Assembly: GCA_023381645.1 (NCBI GenBank)
Contig: JAMCRJ010000055.1
Location: 149,467-213,466 of the forward strand
DNA length: 64,000 nucleotides
Direction of reading: 5' to 3'
Source: Gammaproteobacteria bacterium
GTDB lineage: Bacteria > Pseudomonadota > Gammaproteobacteria > Acidithiobacillales > Acidithiobacillaceae
Positions within the stretch are counted from its first letter, which is position 1. Each line of letters opens with the position of its first letter. The position numbers and the translations under genes were made by a program. The notes under the pieces are model-generated. The model worked only from the letters and a program-made list of their open reading frames with translations, made no database searches and was not told where the DNA came from. Positions 50,500-59,188 of this stretch are shown piece by piece.

Positions 50500-51668
50500 G
50501 AGTCACCCCCTTCGCGAGATCTGCGCATCCGGATCCATTCCTGAGCGGCCAGAGCGGTTTCCCTGCCATGCTTCGACAGGTGCTCCAGCCCCTGCAGGCT
50601 CGGCAAACTGTGCAAGGTCTGCGAGAGATCGTCCGACAAGGCCACCGCCGCAGCCGGCGCTTTGCGGACAGGCTCGATCTCGTCGGTCCAGCGTTCCCCC
50701 CGGAGGTAGGACGCCGGATTGGGAGTAAACCCCTCCAGCCAGGCACGGTGTTCAACCTGGCGGCGCTTCACGTCGGCGATGATCGTATCCGCCAGACGGT
50801 CCAGTTTTTTGGCTTTCCAGGCCTTGAGGGCTTCCGCCCTGGCCGCCTTTTTCGGGTACACGGCGTAGAATTCCGCGAAACGAGCGGCTGAAACCACACG
50901 ATCCGCGCCGCCGTCAGGCGGGGCGTCACCGTCCTCGCGCGCGGGCGGGTGCGCGTGGGCCTGCGCACGCATATCGCATCCGTCTCCGCCTTCGTCTTCG
51001 ACTCCGAATACGCATACGCCTAAGTGAGCAGTTGCCGACAATTGTTTGCAATTGTTATCAGATGCGTTGCAAGTGATAACACCATGATTTTCCGCCATAT
51101 CAGATAACCCTAATTTAGAGTCGTTCTTGGCCTGAATGTTAGTGCAATCTAATTTAGAGTCGTTCTTAACTGGCCCGACGTGCTGATCACAATGTGAGGC
51201 ACCTGTTTCCACATGCTTGCAACTGTCATCGGGCGAGTTTTGATGCTGCCCGACATCGACAACATCTGCTTCCATCTGCACACAATTGGAATCAACTGTT
51301 TTCTGTTGTTCGCAATTGCTAACAGATGTTAGCGGAACGTCCCCGTCTGGCTCCGGGAACTTGCTTTTCGAACGAATCTGTTGCCCGAACTTCTCGATCT
51401 GCAAGTAACGCTTCCCGTCCGATGCCGGGTACACACTTACAAGGGCCGCTGTCACACACTCGGTGAGCCACTTCCCAATGTCCGCGTCGGAAACTTTATC
51501 GATCTGCAGCGGGTAACAAGCCGCACGAATCAACCTTGAATTGGCATGAAATCTGCCATAATCATCTACAACAGACATAAGCCGCCGGTACAGAACCTCC
51601 GATGGCCAAGATAGCGAACATACTGGTTCGCTGGTTAAAATGCCGTCCCTGATCAAACGAACCGGCAT
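50496..51668 (-). CDS. phage O-like replication initiator
   Basis: The 390-residue product starts MPVRLIRDGILTSEPVCSLS and has an N-terminal winged-helix part (LYRRLMSVVDDYGRF, LIRAACYPLQIDKVSD), a long low-complexity middle (residues 105-245) rich in Ser/Asn/Cys/Gln repeats, and a C-terminal domain (FYAVYPKKAARAEALKAWK). As in lambda O, the middle coincides with repeats at the DNA level that look like an origin. Confidence 0.78.
   Translation of the reverse strand: MPVRLIRDGILTSEPVCSLSWPSEVLYRRLMSVVDDYGRFHANSRLIRAACYPLQIDKVSDADIGKWLTECVTAALVSVYPASDGKRYLQIEKFGQQIRSKSKFPEPDGDVPLTSVSNCEQQKTVDSNCVQMEADVVDVGQHQNSPDDSCKHVETGASHCDQHVGPVKNDSKLDCTNIQAKNDSKLGLSDMAENHGVITCNASDNNCKQLSATAHLGVCVFGVEDEGGDGCDMRAQAHAHPPAREDGDAPPDGGADRVVSAARFAEFYAVYPKKAARAEALKAWKAKKLDRLADTIIADVKRRQVEHRAWLEGFTPNPASYLRGERWTDEIEPVRKAPAAAVALSDDLSQTLHSLPSLQGLEHLSKHGRETALAAQEWIRMRRSREGGDS
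51040..51335. repeat. putative replication origin repeats inside the initiator gene
   Basis: A 19-bp perfect direct repeat, CTAATTTAGAGTCGTTCTT, occurs at 51110-51128 and 51149-51167. Related iteron-like words with a GTTGC or TTGCAATTG core recur at 51031-51065, 51066-51080, 51217-51230 and 51309-51328. The stretch is AT-richer than the rest of the gene, and codes for the low-complexity middle, just as lambda ori lies inside O. Confidence 0.65.
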
Positions 51669-51834
51669 AAATCTACCCCCTCAACCCTTCGGATGTAGGG
51701 TGCCAGGAATGATTGCGCGAAGGGGAACGCAATCCGGATGCCTCCGTTTCCTGGCATAGAAGTCGATGGTTTATGGGATGTAACTGGCAAGTCCTGCACA
51801 TCGCCAGGGACAGAAACAACGGAATCCATGGCGC

Positions 51835-52488
51835 TCATGGCTCGACTTCCTTATCGACGGGTGTGGCGCAGACGGGGACATTTCTGCCTCGAGCCACCAT
51901 CCTGGCTAGGCGGTCGAGTCCGATGTGCATCAGGTCCGGCAACATCTCGCCGGGTATGAATTCGCGCATCAGGGTGGACATGCTGGCTTTGTTCTTGGCT
52001 GACAGCACGGCCGCATCCTGTGGAAGTGGCGTGATCTGGGAGCGGCCATCCGCATAGACCGTGAGCAGATACCGGGTTTTCTGTAATGCATCGGGGATCT
52101 GCGCGTCCGCGACTGAAGAAGTGCTATTACGACGAATGGCGGGCAAGACTTCTTGCGTCACCCATCGCCTGAAATGGCGGGCCTCTGGCTCGCGAGATTT
52201 GAGGAGGGCGTGATAGAGGCCAGATTCGGAGAGGATGGTGACTTCGCGGGTTTGGAGGGTGCCGTTCTCGGACCTGATCCGCATAGTATGCGGGGCAGCT
52301 TCGTCCTCATCGAGAACACGGGTCATATCACGAGACTCTCGATAGCCAAGAGCTTTGGCTACGTCATCAGCGACAAACCAGATTTGGCCATCACGATCGA
52401 CGGTACGAACTGTGGTGGAGTGGAATTGAAAGACAGCGGGCTGAGTAGCCTGCATGGGCGCAGACGCGCCAGGGTTAAAGGTGTCCAT
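51835..52488 (-). CDS. Bro-N antirepressor-like protein
   Basis: ATG 52488 with AGGAG. The 217-residue product has a Bro-N domain: VDRDGQIWFVADDVAKALGYRE, VTILSESGLYHALLKSREPEARHFRRWVTQEVLPAIRR. The C-terminal part (KASMSTLMREFIPGEMLPDL) is of a different type. Phage antirepressors counter a CI-type repressor. The upstream C4-like RNA would hold it off. About 165 bases to the initiator gene contain no gene. Confidence 0.82.
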   Translation of the reverse strand: MDTFNPGASAPMQATQPAVFQFHSTTVRTVDRDGQIWFVADDVAKALGYRESRDMTRVLDEDEAAPHTMRIRSENGTLQTREVTILSESGLYHALLKSREPEARHFRRWVTQEVLPAIRRNSTSSVADAQIPDALQKTRYLLTVYADGRSQITPLPQDAAVLSAKNKASMSTLMREFIPGEMLPDLMHIGLDRLARMVARGRNVPVCATPVDKEVEP

Positions 52489-52787
52489 GGTCAAACTCCT
52501 GTAGAACGGTTTTGCAACCGCCAACCCCCTCTCACAAGGGTGGGCGGAACCGAACGGGTTGAGAGACCGGCCTACAGGCACCGGCGAGCCTTGCGGCTCC
52601 CCGTCCGGCCCGCCCATAGGAGCAACGCCGGACCACGGACGTAAAAAATGCCGACTCCCGTAAGGGAATGGCGGCTGTCCGCCTGTAGGATTCGGGCTCT
52701 CAAACCCGATCACTGGAACCCCAGTGACAGGACGAGCGTAGCCCCAGGCGGCGGAGGGTGTCAAGGTGGAGCCGTGCATGGTCGGCA
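52489..52787 (-). ncRNA. C4-type antisense leader RNA of the antirepressor gene
   Basis: About 300 bases without a gene, full of stems on the minus strand: CACTGGGGTTCCAGTG, GGGCCGGACGGGGAGCCGC, GAGCCGCAAGGCTCGCCGG and CCTGTAGGCCGG, ending just before the antirepressor's ribosome site. Phage C4 RNA has this place and this composition: it is transcribed upstream of ant and pairs with the ant leader through short segments (here CCTGTAG against CTACAGG near 52497-52503). Boundaries are estimates. Confidence 0.55.
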
Positions 52788-53099
52788 TTACTCCAGATCC
52801 TCGCGAATGATGGTCCACATCTCGTCGCTGCTCAGCACCAGGACGGTGATGGCCCGCATGAAATCCAGCGCGTGGCGGTTGATGCACACGGCGTCTTCGT
52901 GGACGATCTTGTGTTTGGAGGAGTAAACCAGCGCAATGCCGTTCTCCAGGCATTGGTTCTTCGCTCGGGATACGGTCGCCTCGGATACGCCAAGGGCCTT
53001 GGCCAACGCAGTTTGGCATCCAGGAACTTGCATTTTCTGTAAGATTTTCTGCGCGGCCTTGCGTGCCTTTTCGTCTTGCAACCTGGAAAGTAGGCTCAC
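52788..53099 (-). CDS. CII-like HTH regulator
   Basis: The 103-residue product has an HTH near residues 32-50 (ALAKALGVSEATVSRAKNQC) and a C-terminal helical part (HALDFMRAITVLVL). Position between Cro-like and antirepressor genes, and size, match phage CII-type activators. Sequence similarity to CII itself is not clear. Overlaps the Cro-like stop region. Confidence 0.6.
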   Translation of the reverse strand: MSLLSRLQDEKARKAAQKILQKMQVPGCQTALAKALGVSEATVSRAKNQCLENGIALVYSSKHKIVHEDAVCINRHALDFMRAITVLVLSSDEMWTIIREDLE

Positions 53100-53305
53100 G
53101 AGGGGTCACCGTCTGAGACGTGTGGAAGAAAGATATCTGGGCGAAGCTCCTGCCGGGTAATTGACCCGTGGGTGGCGCGCTCTATAAGGATGGCCTTATC
53201 GACTGGGATAGCCTTCCACTGCGAGACCGCACCTTTTGTGATGCCGATCAGTCTCGCCACGGCGGTAGGACCGCCCAAGGATTTGATGATGAGTTTCGTA
53301 TCCAT
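53096..53305 (-). CDS. Cro/YdaS-like repressor
   Basis: The 69-residue product is a compact HTH protein (LGGPTAVARLIGITKGAVSQWKAIPVDKAILIERA), the Cro/YdaS pattern. Transcribed divergently from the CI-like gene across the operator region. Likely turns the early ICE genes on and blocks the repressor gene. Confidence 0.75.
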   Translation of the reverse strand: MDTKLIIKSLGGPTAVARLIGITKGAVSQWKAIPVDKAILIERATHGSITRQELRPDIFLPHVSDGDPS

Positions 53306-53313
53306 ATCGACAG

Positions 53314-53380
53314 AGTACAGCCGTGCTAAACACTATGTCAAGCGCCGCCCGGCTGACAGCACGTATAGATCAGCTAAACT
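53314..53380. promoter_or_regulatory. divergent PR/PRM-like promoters and operators
   Basis: Minus strand: TTGACA-N16-TGTACT (53341 to 53314) drives the Cro-like gene. Plus strand: CTGACA-N16-TAAACT (ending 53380) lies so close to the CI-like ATG (53388) that the message would be leaderless, as for lambda cI from PRM. Related words TAGCACGGC and CAGCACGTA in the two promoters may be operators. Confidence 0.7.
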
Positions 53381-53387
53381 TTTAGGT

Positions 53388-54119
53388 ATGGAACTACATG
53401 AAAGAATCAAGCTTGCCATCAAGCAATCCGGGTTTACACAGAACGCCTTGGCCGAAAAGCTGGGGATTTCTCGTGGATCTATATCACAATGGGTTTCTGG
53501 AAATATTGCCACCAGAACCGTTCCCTCGAGGGAAAACCTTTTCCGCCTAGCCGAATTGTCTGGTGTACCCATTGAGTGGCTATGGAGTGGACGCGAATCC
53601 GCAGCGCACAAACCACAGAAACCGGAAGGTAGTCTGAGTGTTTCAGAATATCAAGACGAAGAAGGTTTAGGTGATGGTGAGGTAGAAATCCCCGCCTTGA
53701 ATTTACAGGTTGGTGCGGGCAGCAGAATTGTATGCGAAACAATACAAGAGGAGCGTAAATTTCGATACGCCAGGTCTTGGCTTCAAAAATACGGCCTTGA
53801 CAGCAAGTATCTGTTTAGAGTCAGGATTTATGGCGACTCAATGGAGCCGTACATCAAAAATGGAGCGTGGATCACTGTTGACAAAAGCCGAACCAACATA
53901 CAAAACGGAAAAATATACGTTTTAAGGTCAGGCGAAGAAATACAAGTAAAGGCTCTATTTAAGCGCCCGGATAGCGGTATTATTATTCGTTCCAACAATC
54001 CAGCTTATCCAGATGTGCAAGTGTCCGCAACGGATATGGAGCACATCGCCATTATTGGTGAGGTTATTGAGTTTAGTGTGACATTGATATCGCCAATCAA
54101 AAACGGTTCGACGATTTAA
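53388..54119 (+). CDS. CI/LexA-like repressor (XRE + S24 peptidase)
   Basis: The 243-residue product has an XRE HTH (FTQNALAEKLGISRGSISQW, residues 16-35), a linker, the VGAGS cleavage region near residue 107, the catalytic Ser in YGDSMEPYI near 149 and Lys in IQVKALFKR near 186. RecA-stimulated self-cleavage would switch the ICE on after DNA damage, as for SXT SetR and lambda CI. Role inferred from family and the divergent Cro-like gene. Confidence 0.88.
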   Translation: MELHERIKLAIKQSGFTQNALAEKLGISRGSISQWVSGNIATRTVPSRENLFRLAELSGVPIEWLWSGRESAAHKPQKPEGSLSVSEYQDEEGLGDGEVEIPALNLQVGAGSRIVCETIQEERKFRYARSWLQKYGLDSKYLFRVRIYGDSMEPYIKNGAWITVDKSRTNIQNGKIYVLRSGEEIQVKALFKRPDSGIIIRSNNPAYPDVQVSATDMEHIAIIGEVIEFSVTLISPIKNGSTI

Positions 54120-54418
54120 CGTTTCTCTAATAAAGTGTGCCATCGTTTATAATCCGAAACACCCAACATCCTGTTGCATAACGCTTTAGTTGCTACGTGG
54201 GGAAACGGAAAGCATCATGCTCTGCCCCGCCCCACGCTGAACCGTCGCGCCAACGAGATTCACGAAGCACAGACACAGGCTGCACATGGCGGCACTCACA
54301 TAGCGCCCGCGACGTTGATTGCTCCATGGTGAATCCAGCCTTTTATCTCTATCAAAATCTTCGGCCTTGCCGCAAGAAAATCCTTCTCACCCGCCCATGA
54401 AACGATGTAATGCCCTGC
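54120..54418. other. intergenic stretch without a gene
   Basis: About 300 bases after the repressor gene. No plausible coding frame and no clear terminator. It separates the switch from the excision/integration block. Confidence 0.4.
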
Positions 54419-54447
54419 TTGACCATTATGTTTAGTGGCGCTATACT
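54419..54447 (+). promoter_or_regulatory. sigma70 promoter of the 54481 gene
   Basis: TTGACC and TATACT are separated by exactly 17 bases. Start point near 54454, leader of about 27 bases. May also serve the excisionase and integrase genes downstream. Confidence 0.75.
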
Positions 54448-54480
54448 TTAGCTATCATCACCACCGATGGGTACTGTCCA

Positions 54481-54864
54481 ATGTCACGCACCGCCTTCGA
54501 CAACCGCGATTACCGCTATACTGCCAGCCATCGTTACCGGCCGTTGCTGCACCGGAACGGCTATGACTACGAAGCAACCGGGGTCCATGAGCGCGACACG
54601 CTGGTACAGTTCAATCTCCAACCCGGTGACCGCGTGCTATATGATTTTGGAGCGCGTGAGGTGATACCGCTCACCGTTCAGTCGGTTACTCCACACCATA
54701 TTCTTGCTGTCGATAGTCAGGAACGCACGTACTCTTTCGGTGGCGTGGATGCGCCCTGCCCGGGCAAATGGGATGCGGATCCGGTGACCGTCACCACCAG
54801 GCTGACCAAGGTAAAGGTCCAATGCGGCGATGCCGGCACAAATTGTTCCGGCGGATGCTTGTAA
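54481..54864 (+). CDS. small beta-rich protein, unknown
   Basis: The 127-residue product (MSRTAFDNRDYRYTASHRYR...) is beta-rich with LQPGDRVLYDFGAREVIPLTVQSV, an SH3-like stretch, and ends in a cysteine cluster (VQCGDAGTNCSGGC). No strong ribosome site. A promoter just upstream supports expression. Not recognised. Confidence 0.55.
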   Translation: MSRTAFDNRDYRYTASHRYRPLLHRNGYDYEATGVHERDTLVQFNLQPGDRVLYDFGAREVIPLTVQSVTPHHILAVDSQERTYSFGGVDAPCPGKWDADPVTVTTRLTKVKVQCGDAGTNCSGGCL

Positions 54865-54923
54865 CCTGGCGCCGCAATGCCATGTTTTGCACGGATGTCG
54901 TAGAGATCGGAAAGGAGAACGCC

Positions 54924-55283
54924 ATGGCCAGAACCCTGGACCTGGATGATGCCGCAAAATTCCTCAACCTCAGCAAGGAAGAGGTGCGCCGAAGGGCGAA
55001 GAAGGGGACTATCCCTGCAGCTAAACCTGGCAGGTGCTGGGCGTTTCTGGAGGATGACCTTGTCGCCTACTTCCGATCCCTATATCCTCAGAATCGGCAA
55101 GCGGCGCCTTCACGCGGAAACACGGAGGCAAAATGCTCTACAAACGTGGTAAAACTTGGTGGATTAGCTTCACTACACCCAACGGGCAGCGCATTAGACG
55201 CTCGGCTGGAACAACGGAAAAGGCACAGGCAGAAGAACTCCACGATAGCCTCAAGGCCCAGGCCTGGCGGCAGGTCCAATTAG
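54924..55283 (+). CDS. xis: excisionase-type HTH protein
   Basis: ATG 54924 with AAGGAG. The N-terminal 55 residues form a MerR/HTH_17-like domain (LDLDDAAKFLNLSKEEVRRR, AKPGRCWAFLEDDLVAYFRS), the usual Xis fold. It overlaps the integrase start by 150 bases. The tail beyond residue 70 is probably shaped by that overlap. Likely directs excision from tRNA-Ala. Confidence 0.75.
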   Translation: MARTLDLDDAAKFLNLSKEEVRRRAKKGTIPAAKPGRCWAFLEDDLVAYFRSLYPQNRQAAPSRGNTEAKCSTNVVKLGGLASLHPTGSALDARLEQRKRHRQKNSTIASRPRPGGRSN

Positions 55284-56182
55284 GGGACAGACCAGCATAT
55301 ACGTGGGATGATGCCGGAGTACGGTGGCTGGATGAAAAGGCTCACAAGGCGAGCTTGGTGACGGATGAAATTTTTCTGGCGTGGCTACAGGATCACTTTC
55401 GAGGTGTACCCCTTCGTGACCTCAATCGGGATCGCATAATGACCGTTCTCCAAATCAAAAAGACACAGACATCAGCGTCCACCGCAAATCATTATATGGC
55501 GCTGATCCGTTCCATGCTTCGCGCCGCCGTGGAGTGGGGATGGCTGGATTATCCACCACTTTTGCGTCCTTACCCAACGCCAACACAAAGAGTGCGATGG
55601 TTAACCCCAGAGCAGGCGGTTCTGCTTCTTAACGAGTTACCACCACATTTACGGGATATGGCGGCGTTTTCCCTGGCGACAGGTCTCCGCAGATCAAATG
55701 TCACCGGACTGGAATGGTCTCAGTTGGATCTCGGGCGAAAAATCGCCTGGATACACGCCGATCAAGCCAAGGCTAGAAAGCCAATCACGGTACCTCTGGA
55801 TGATGTTGCGATATCCATTCTTCGGGCGCAAATCGGAAATCATCCCATTTATGTTTTTACTTATTGTGGGAAACGGGTCACACAAGTGAATACGAAGGCA
55901 TGGAAAAAAGCCCTGGAACGGGCAGGGATCGAAAACTTCCGGTGGCATGATCTTCGCCATACCTGGGCGAGTTGGCATATCCAGGCTGGAACTCCGCTCA
56001 ACACCTTGCAGGATCTCGGAGGGTGGCACTCATCGGAGATGGTGCGCAAGTACGCTCACCTATCACCGGAACACCTCGCCCAGTATGCGCAGAACGCGGG
56101 TCAAAACCTGCAGCCGGCGTATGGTACAAAATTGTCACAACCACACTTGGTCGAGGAAGCCAAACGCACTGTAACCAGTTGA
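55133..56182 (+). CDS. int: tyrosine integrase of the ICE
   Basis: ATG 55133 with GGAGG. The 349-residue product has an N-terminal arm-binding domain and core-binding region, then a catalytic domain with Arg in FSLATGLRRSN (near residue 185), HDLRHTWASWH (near 270), GGWHS (near 291) and the nucleophile Tyr in VRKYAHLS (near 300). All key residues are intact. The stop lies 7 bases from the tRNA-Ala 3' end, its target. Confidence 0.93.
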   Translation: MLYKRGKTWWISFTTPNGQRIRRSAGTTEKAQAEELHDSLKAQAWRQVQLGDRPAYTWDDAGVRWLDEKAHKASLVTDEIFLAWLQDHFRGVPLRDLNRDRIMTVLQIKKTQTSASTANHYMALIRSMLRAAVEWGWLDYPPLLRPYPTPTQRVRWLTPEQAVLLLNELPPHLRDMAAFSLATGLRRSNVTGLEWSQLDLGRKIAWIHADQAKARKPITVPLDDVAISILRAQIGNHPIYVFTYCGKRVTQVNTKAWKKALERAGIENFRWHDLRHTWASWHIQAGTPLNTLQDLGGWHSSEMVRKYAHLSPEHLAQYAQNAGQNLQPAYGTKLSQPHLVEEAKRTVTS

Positions 56183-56188
56183 TTTGTT

Positions 56189-56264
<76 letters not shown>

Positions 56265-56352
56265 GATGCGGCGTAATATATGGATTCATGCGGATGATGT
56301 CAAACTTTTTCTGGGTGCCTTTTTGCATGCGCCGGTCTCGCAGATGCCGACG

Positions 56353-57111
56353 CTAAAGGTCCAGGACCATACCATCACTGGCAGGAATGACGCCCTCCGG
56401 CAACTCCGTCGCCAATGTCGCGTAATCCACGTCATGGGTCATGTGGGTAAGAATGGTCCGTTCCGCGCCAATCCGGCGCGCCCAGTACCGGGCCTCTTCG
56501 ACATGCAGATGGGTGGGGTGATATTCATAACGCAGGCAATCCAGGACCAACACTTTCAAACCCCGCAGCAGCTCGAGGCTGGCGTCAGGGATCGTTTTCA
56601 GATCCGTCAGATACGCCACATCATTAAAACGGTACCCGAGTATGGGTAGATCACCGTGCAGCACCGGTATGGGCGTCACCCGAACCCCGCCAAAGGTCTG
56701 CGGCGATACGATCCGGTGCATGGACAGGGAAGGTTTCGCCCAGGCCGGATCCGGTGGCAGAAAACAGTAGCGGAAACGGCTCTCCAGCTCCGCTGCCGTG
56801 CGCTCATCCGCATAGCAGGGGATCACGACCTCCTGCGCAAAATTGAAGGCGCGCAGATCGTCAACCCCATTGATATGGTCGGCGTGAAAATGGGTATAGA
56901 GCACGGCCGTCAGCGACTGCACGCCGGCACGCAGCATCTGCTGACGCAGGTCAGGACCGGTGTCCACCAGCAGATCAACGCCTTCTTCCCGCACCAGGAT
57001 ACTGGCCCGCAGGCGGTGATTGCGCGGGTCGTCGCTACGACAAACCGGGCAGTGGCAGGCGATCACAGGGGTTCCGGCACTGGATCCTGTGCCAAGGAAT
57101 ACCACCTTCAT
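56353..57111 (-). CDS. MBL-fold hydrolase, PhnP-like
   Basis: ATG 57111 overlaps the tatD stop (ATGA). The 252-residue product has CHCPVCRSDDPRNHRLRAS (a second zinc site as in PhnP), HFHADHINGVDDLR near residue 78, and later LPILGYRFND, LDCLRYEYHPTHLHVEEA. This is the metallo-beta-lactamase-type phosphodiesterase family. Substrate not certain. First chromosomal gene beyond the tRNA. Confidence 0.82.
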   Translation of the reverse strand: MKVVFLGTGSSAGTPVIACHCPVCRSDDPRNHRLRASILVREEGVDLLVDTGPDLRQQMLRAGVQSLTAVLYTHFHADHINGVDDLRAFNFAQEVVIPCYADERTAAELESRFRYCFLPPDPAWAKPSLSMHRIVSPQTFGGVRVTPIPVLHGDLPILGYRFNDVAYLTDLKTIPDASLELLRGLKVLVLDCLRYEYHPTHLHVEEARYWARRIGAERTILTHMTHDVDYATLATELPEGVIPASDGMVLDL

Positions 57112-57881
57112 GGCGCCACCGCGTGTCTGAACAGGGCGTGGAAATTGGCGGTGGTCTGCGTGGCGACCGCCTCCGGCGTCTCGCCCCGCAACGCTGCGAG
57201 AAAGGCCGCGACATGGGCCACGAAAGCCGGCTCGTTGCGCCTGCCGCGCTGCGGCTCGGGAGCCAGATAAGGTGCATCCGTCTCCACCAGCAGGCGATCC
57301 GCCGGCAGCATCTTGGCCACTGCCTGCAATTCGACGGACTTCCTGAACGTCACGATGCCGGAAAAGGAGATATAAAAACCCATATCCAGGGCCGCCCACG
57401 CAAAATCCCGGTTTTCGGTGAAGCAATGGATGACGCCGCCAGCTGCCGCCGCATCTTCACTGCGCAGCATGGCAAGGGTATCTGCCGCCGCCGCACGGGT
57501 ATGCACGATCAACGGCTTTCCCGTGGCCTTGGCCGCCGCTATATGCCGGGCAAACCGCTCCCGTTGCCAGGACAGGTCCCCTTCGCTGCGGTAATAATCC
57601 AAGCCGGTCTCCCCGACGGCAACCACCTTATCGGCGGCCAGCGCGACCAGCAGGCGCTCCCATTCCGGAACTGCTCCAGCCGGTTCGTTGGGGTGTACCC
57701 CCACTGCCGCCCATACGCCGGCGTGCCCGGCGGCAAGGGCCTGCACCCGCGGCCAATGTGCCTCGACGACGGCAGCGATCAGCATTTCTCCCACGCCCGC
57801 CGCCCGGGCACGGGCCAGGATCTCAGTTCGGTCTGCGTCAAAATCTTCGAAATCCAGATGACAGTGCGAATCTACCAGCAT
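57108..57881 (-). CDS. tatD: TatD-family deoxyribonuclease
   Basis: ATG 57881. The 257-residue product starts MLVDSHCHLDFEDFD and has the TatD metal ligands: HCHLD, GETGLDYYR near residue 93, PLIVHTR near 127, VIHCFTENRDF near 152 and ETDAPYLAPEP near 203. Family: 3'-5' DNase in repair. Coupled with the MBL-fold gene. Confidence 0.92.
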   Translation of the reverse strand: MLVDSHCHLDFEDFDADRTEILARARAAGVGEMLIAAVVEAHWPRVQALAAGHAGVWAAVGVHPNEPAGAVPEWERLLVALAADKVVAVGETGLDYYRSEGDLSWQRERFARHIAAAKATGKPLIVHTRAAAADTLAMLRSEDAAAAGGVIHCFTENRDFAWAALDMGFYISFSGIVTFRKSVELQAVAKMLPADRLLVETDAPYLAPEPQRGRRNEPAFVAHVAAFLAALRGETPEAVATQTTANFHALFRHAVAP

Positions 57882-57907
57882 ATTAGGAATGTGGCCTTCC
57901 AGCGGGT

Positions 57908-58675
57908 TCAAGCGGATTTTTCCTGCCCGGCAGGCCGCGCAGGGGACAGATTCCGCCTCTGCCGGGCCGCCTCGAAGAGGCAGATCCCGGTAGCTACGGA
58001 CACATTCAGGCTTTCGATGGCGCCCATCATGGGAATATGCGCCAAGTAATCGCAATGCTCCCGGGTAAGGCGGCGCAAGCCCTTCTCCTCACCCCCCAAC
58101 ACCATCACCAGCGGCATATCGAGGTCCAGCCCATAAAGACTCCGGGAACCCTCCCCCGCCATCCCGACCAGCCAGAATCCCGCCTCCTGCAGCGAGGACA
58201 GGGTGCGCGACAGATTGGTCACAGTACAGACCGGAACGCGTGACGCCGACCCGGCGGACGCCTTGCGCACGGTAGCATTGACCGGGCAGGCATTATCCCC
58301 GGGCAGAATCACCGCGTCGACCCCCGCCGCCTCCGCACTGCGCAGGCATGCCCCAAGGTTATGGGGATCAAGCACACCATCCAGCACCAGCAGAAAACCA
58401 CGGCCGTTCAGTTGCGCGAGGATCGTCTCGAAATCCTGTCCGGGAAGGGCGCGCAGCAAGCCGCCCACGCCCTGGTGCCGATCGGTGTTCAGTTTCCGGC
58501 CGAGCGCCGCACTCCGCCATTCCTGCACCGGCAGACACTGTTCTGCAGCCTTCTGCACCAAAGGCGCAATGCGCTCATCAGCCCGCCGCTCGACGGCAAC
58601 CCAGAGTTCCAGCAACTCCTCTGCATCCAGTGCTGCGCTGACCGCATGGATACCGTAAAGGGATTCTTTAGTCAC
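57908..58675 (-). CDS. rlmB: 23S rRNA 2'-O-methyltransferase RlmB
   Basis: GTG 58675 with GGAG. The 255-residue product has an L30e-like N-terminal domain (YGIHAVSAAL...) and a SPOUT domain with VLDGVLDPHNLGACLRSAEAAG, MVLGGEEKGLRRLTREHCD and IPMMGAIESLNVSVATGICLFE (motifs 1-3). It modifies G2251 of 23S rRNA. Confidence 0.9.
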   Translation of the reverse strand: MTKESLYGIHAVSAALDAEELLELWVAVERRADERIAPLVQKAAEQCLPVQEWRSAALGRKLNTDRHQGVGGLLRALPGQDFETILAQLNGRGFLLVLDGVLDPHNLGACLRSAEAAGVDAVILPGDNACPVNATVRKASAGSASRVPVCTVTNLSRTLSSLQEAGFWLVGMAGEGSRSLYGLDLDMPLVMVLGGEEKGLRRLTREHCDYLAHIPMMGAIESLNVSVATGICLFEAARQRRNLSPARPAGQEKSA

Positions 58676-59135
58676 ATGCAGCTCCAGCCAACATCGCGAG
58701 CCCGTCCGGAGGACGCCGGGAGGGTGGTACATAAGGCAGTCCGACGCGAGCAAATGCAGTCACCTCATCCGGTGCCGGTGCCTCATCCCAGCCGGGCAAG
58801 CGGCGACAGGCAGCGACAAACCCGGCTGGTCCGGTATGGGCGATCTGCGCAAACCCCAGAAACTCGGTCGCGGCCTGATAAAATTTCACCCTGATGCCTT
58901 CATGACTCCATGCCTCCCGTTGCCCGGAGGCAGCCCCCGCGAACAGAGGACAGGCAGCCAGCGCGACATCCCACTCGTCCGAGGTCAACACCCCCTCGCG
59001 CAGAAACTCCAGGCGCGGCAGCGGCCATTCATCCCGCCGCAAAGGGCCGGTACGCTGCAGCCGCCACCCCTGCCCTGCAGCCCACGCAAGAACCCGCGAC
59101 TCCAGATCCAGATAGACCGGCAACGGTAGCATCAT
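58668..59135 (-). CDS. conserved-type protein, unknown
   Basis: The 155-residue product (LPLPVYLDLESRVLAWAAGQ..., WRLQRTGPLRRDEWPLPRLEF) is soluble and mixed. It overlaps the rlmB start. I do not recognise a family. Confidence 0.6.
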   Translation of the reverse strand: MMLPLPVYLDLESRVLAWAAGQGWRLQRTGPLRRDEWPLPRLEFLREGVLTSDEWDVALAACPLFAGAASGQREAWSHEGIRVKFYQAATEFLGFAQIAHTGPAGFVAACRRLPGWDEAPAPDEVTAFARVGLPYVPPSRRPPDGLAMLAGAACD

Positions 59136-59188
59136 GGGCAGGGCACAATCTGCAGAAAACCGTCAGGACGGGCGATCCGCATTTCGAC

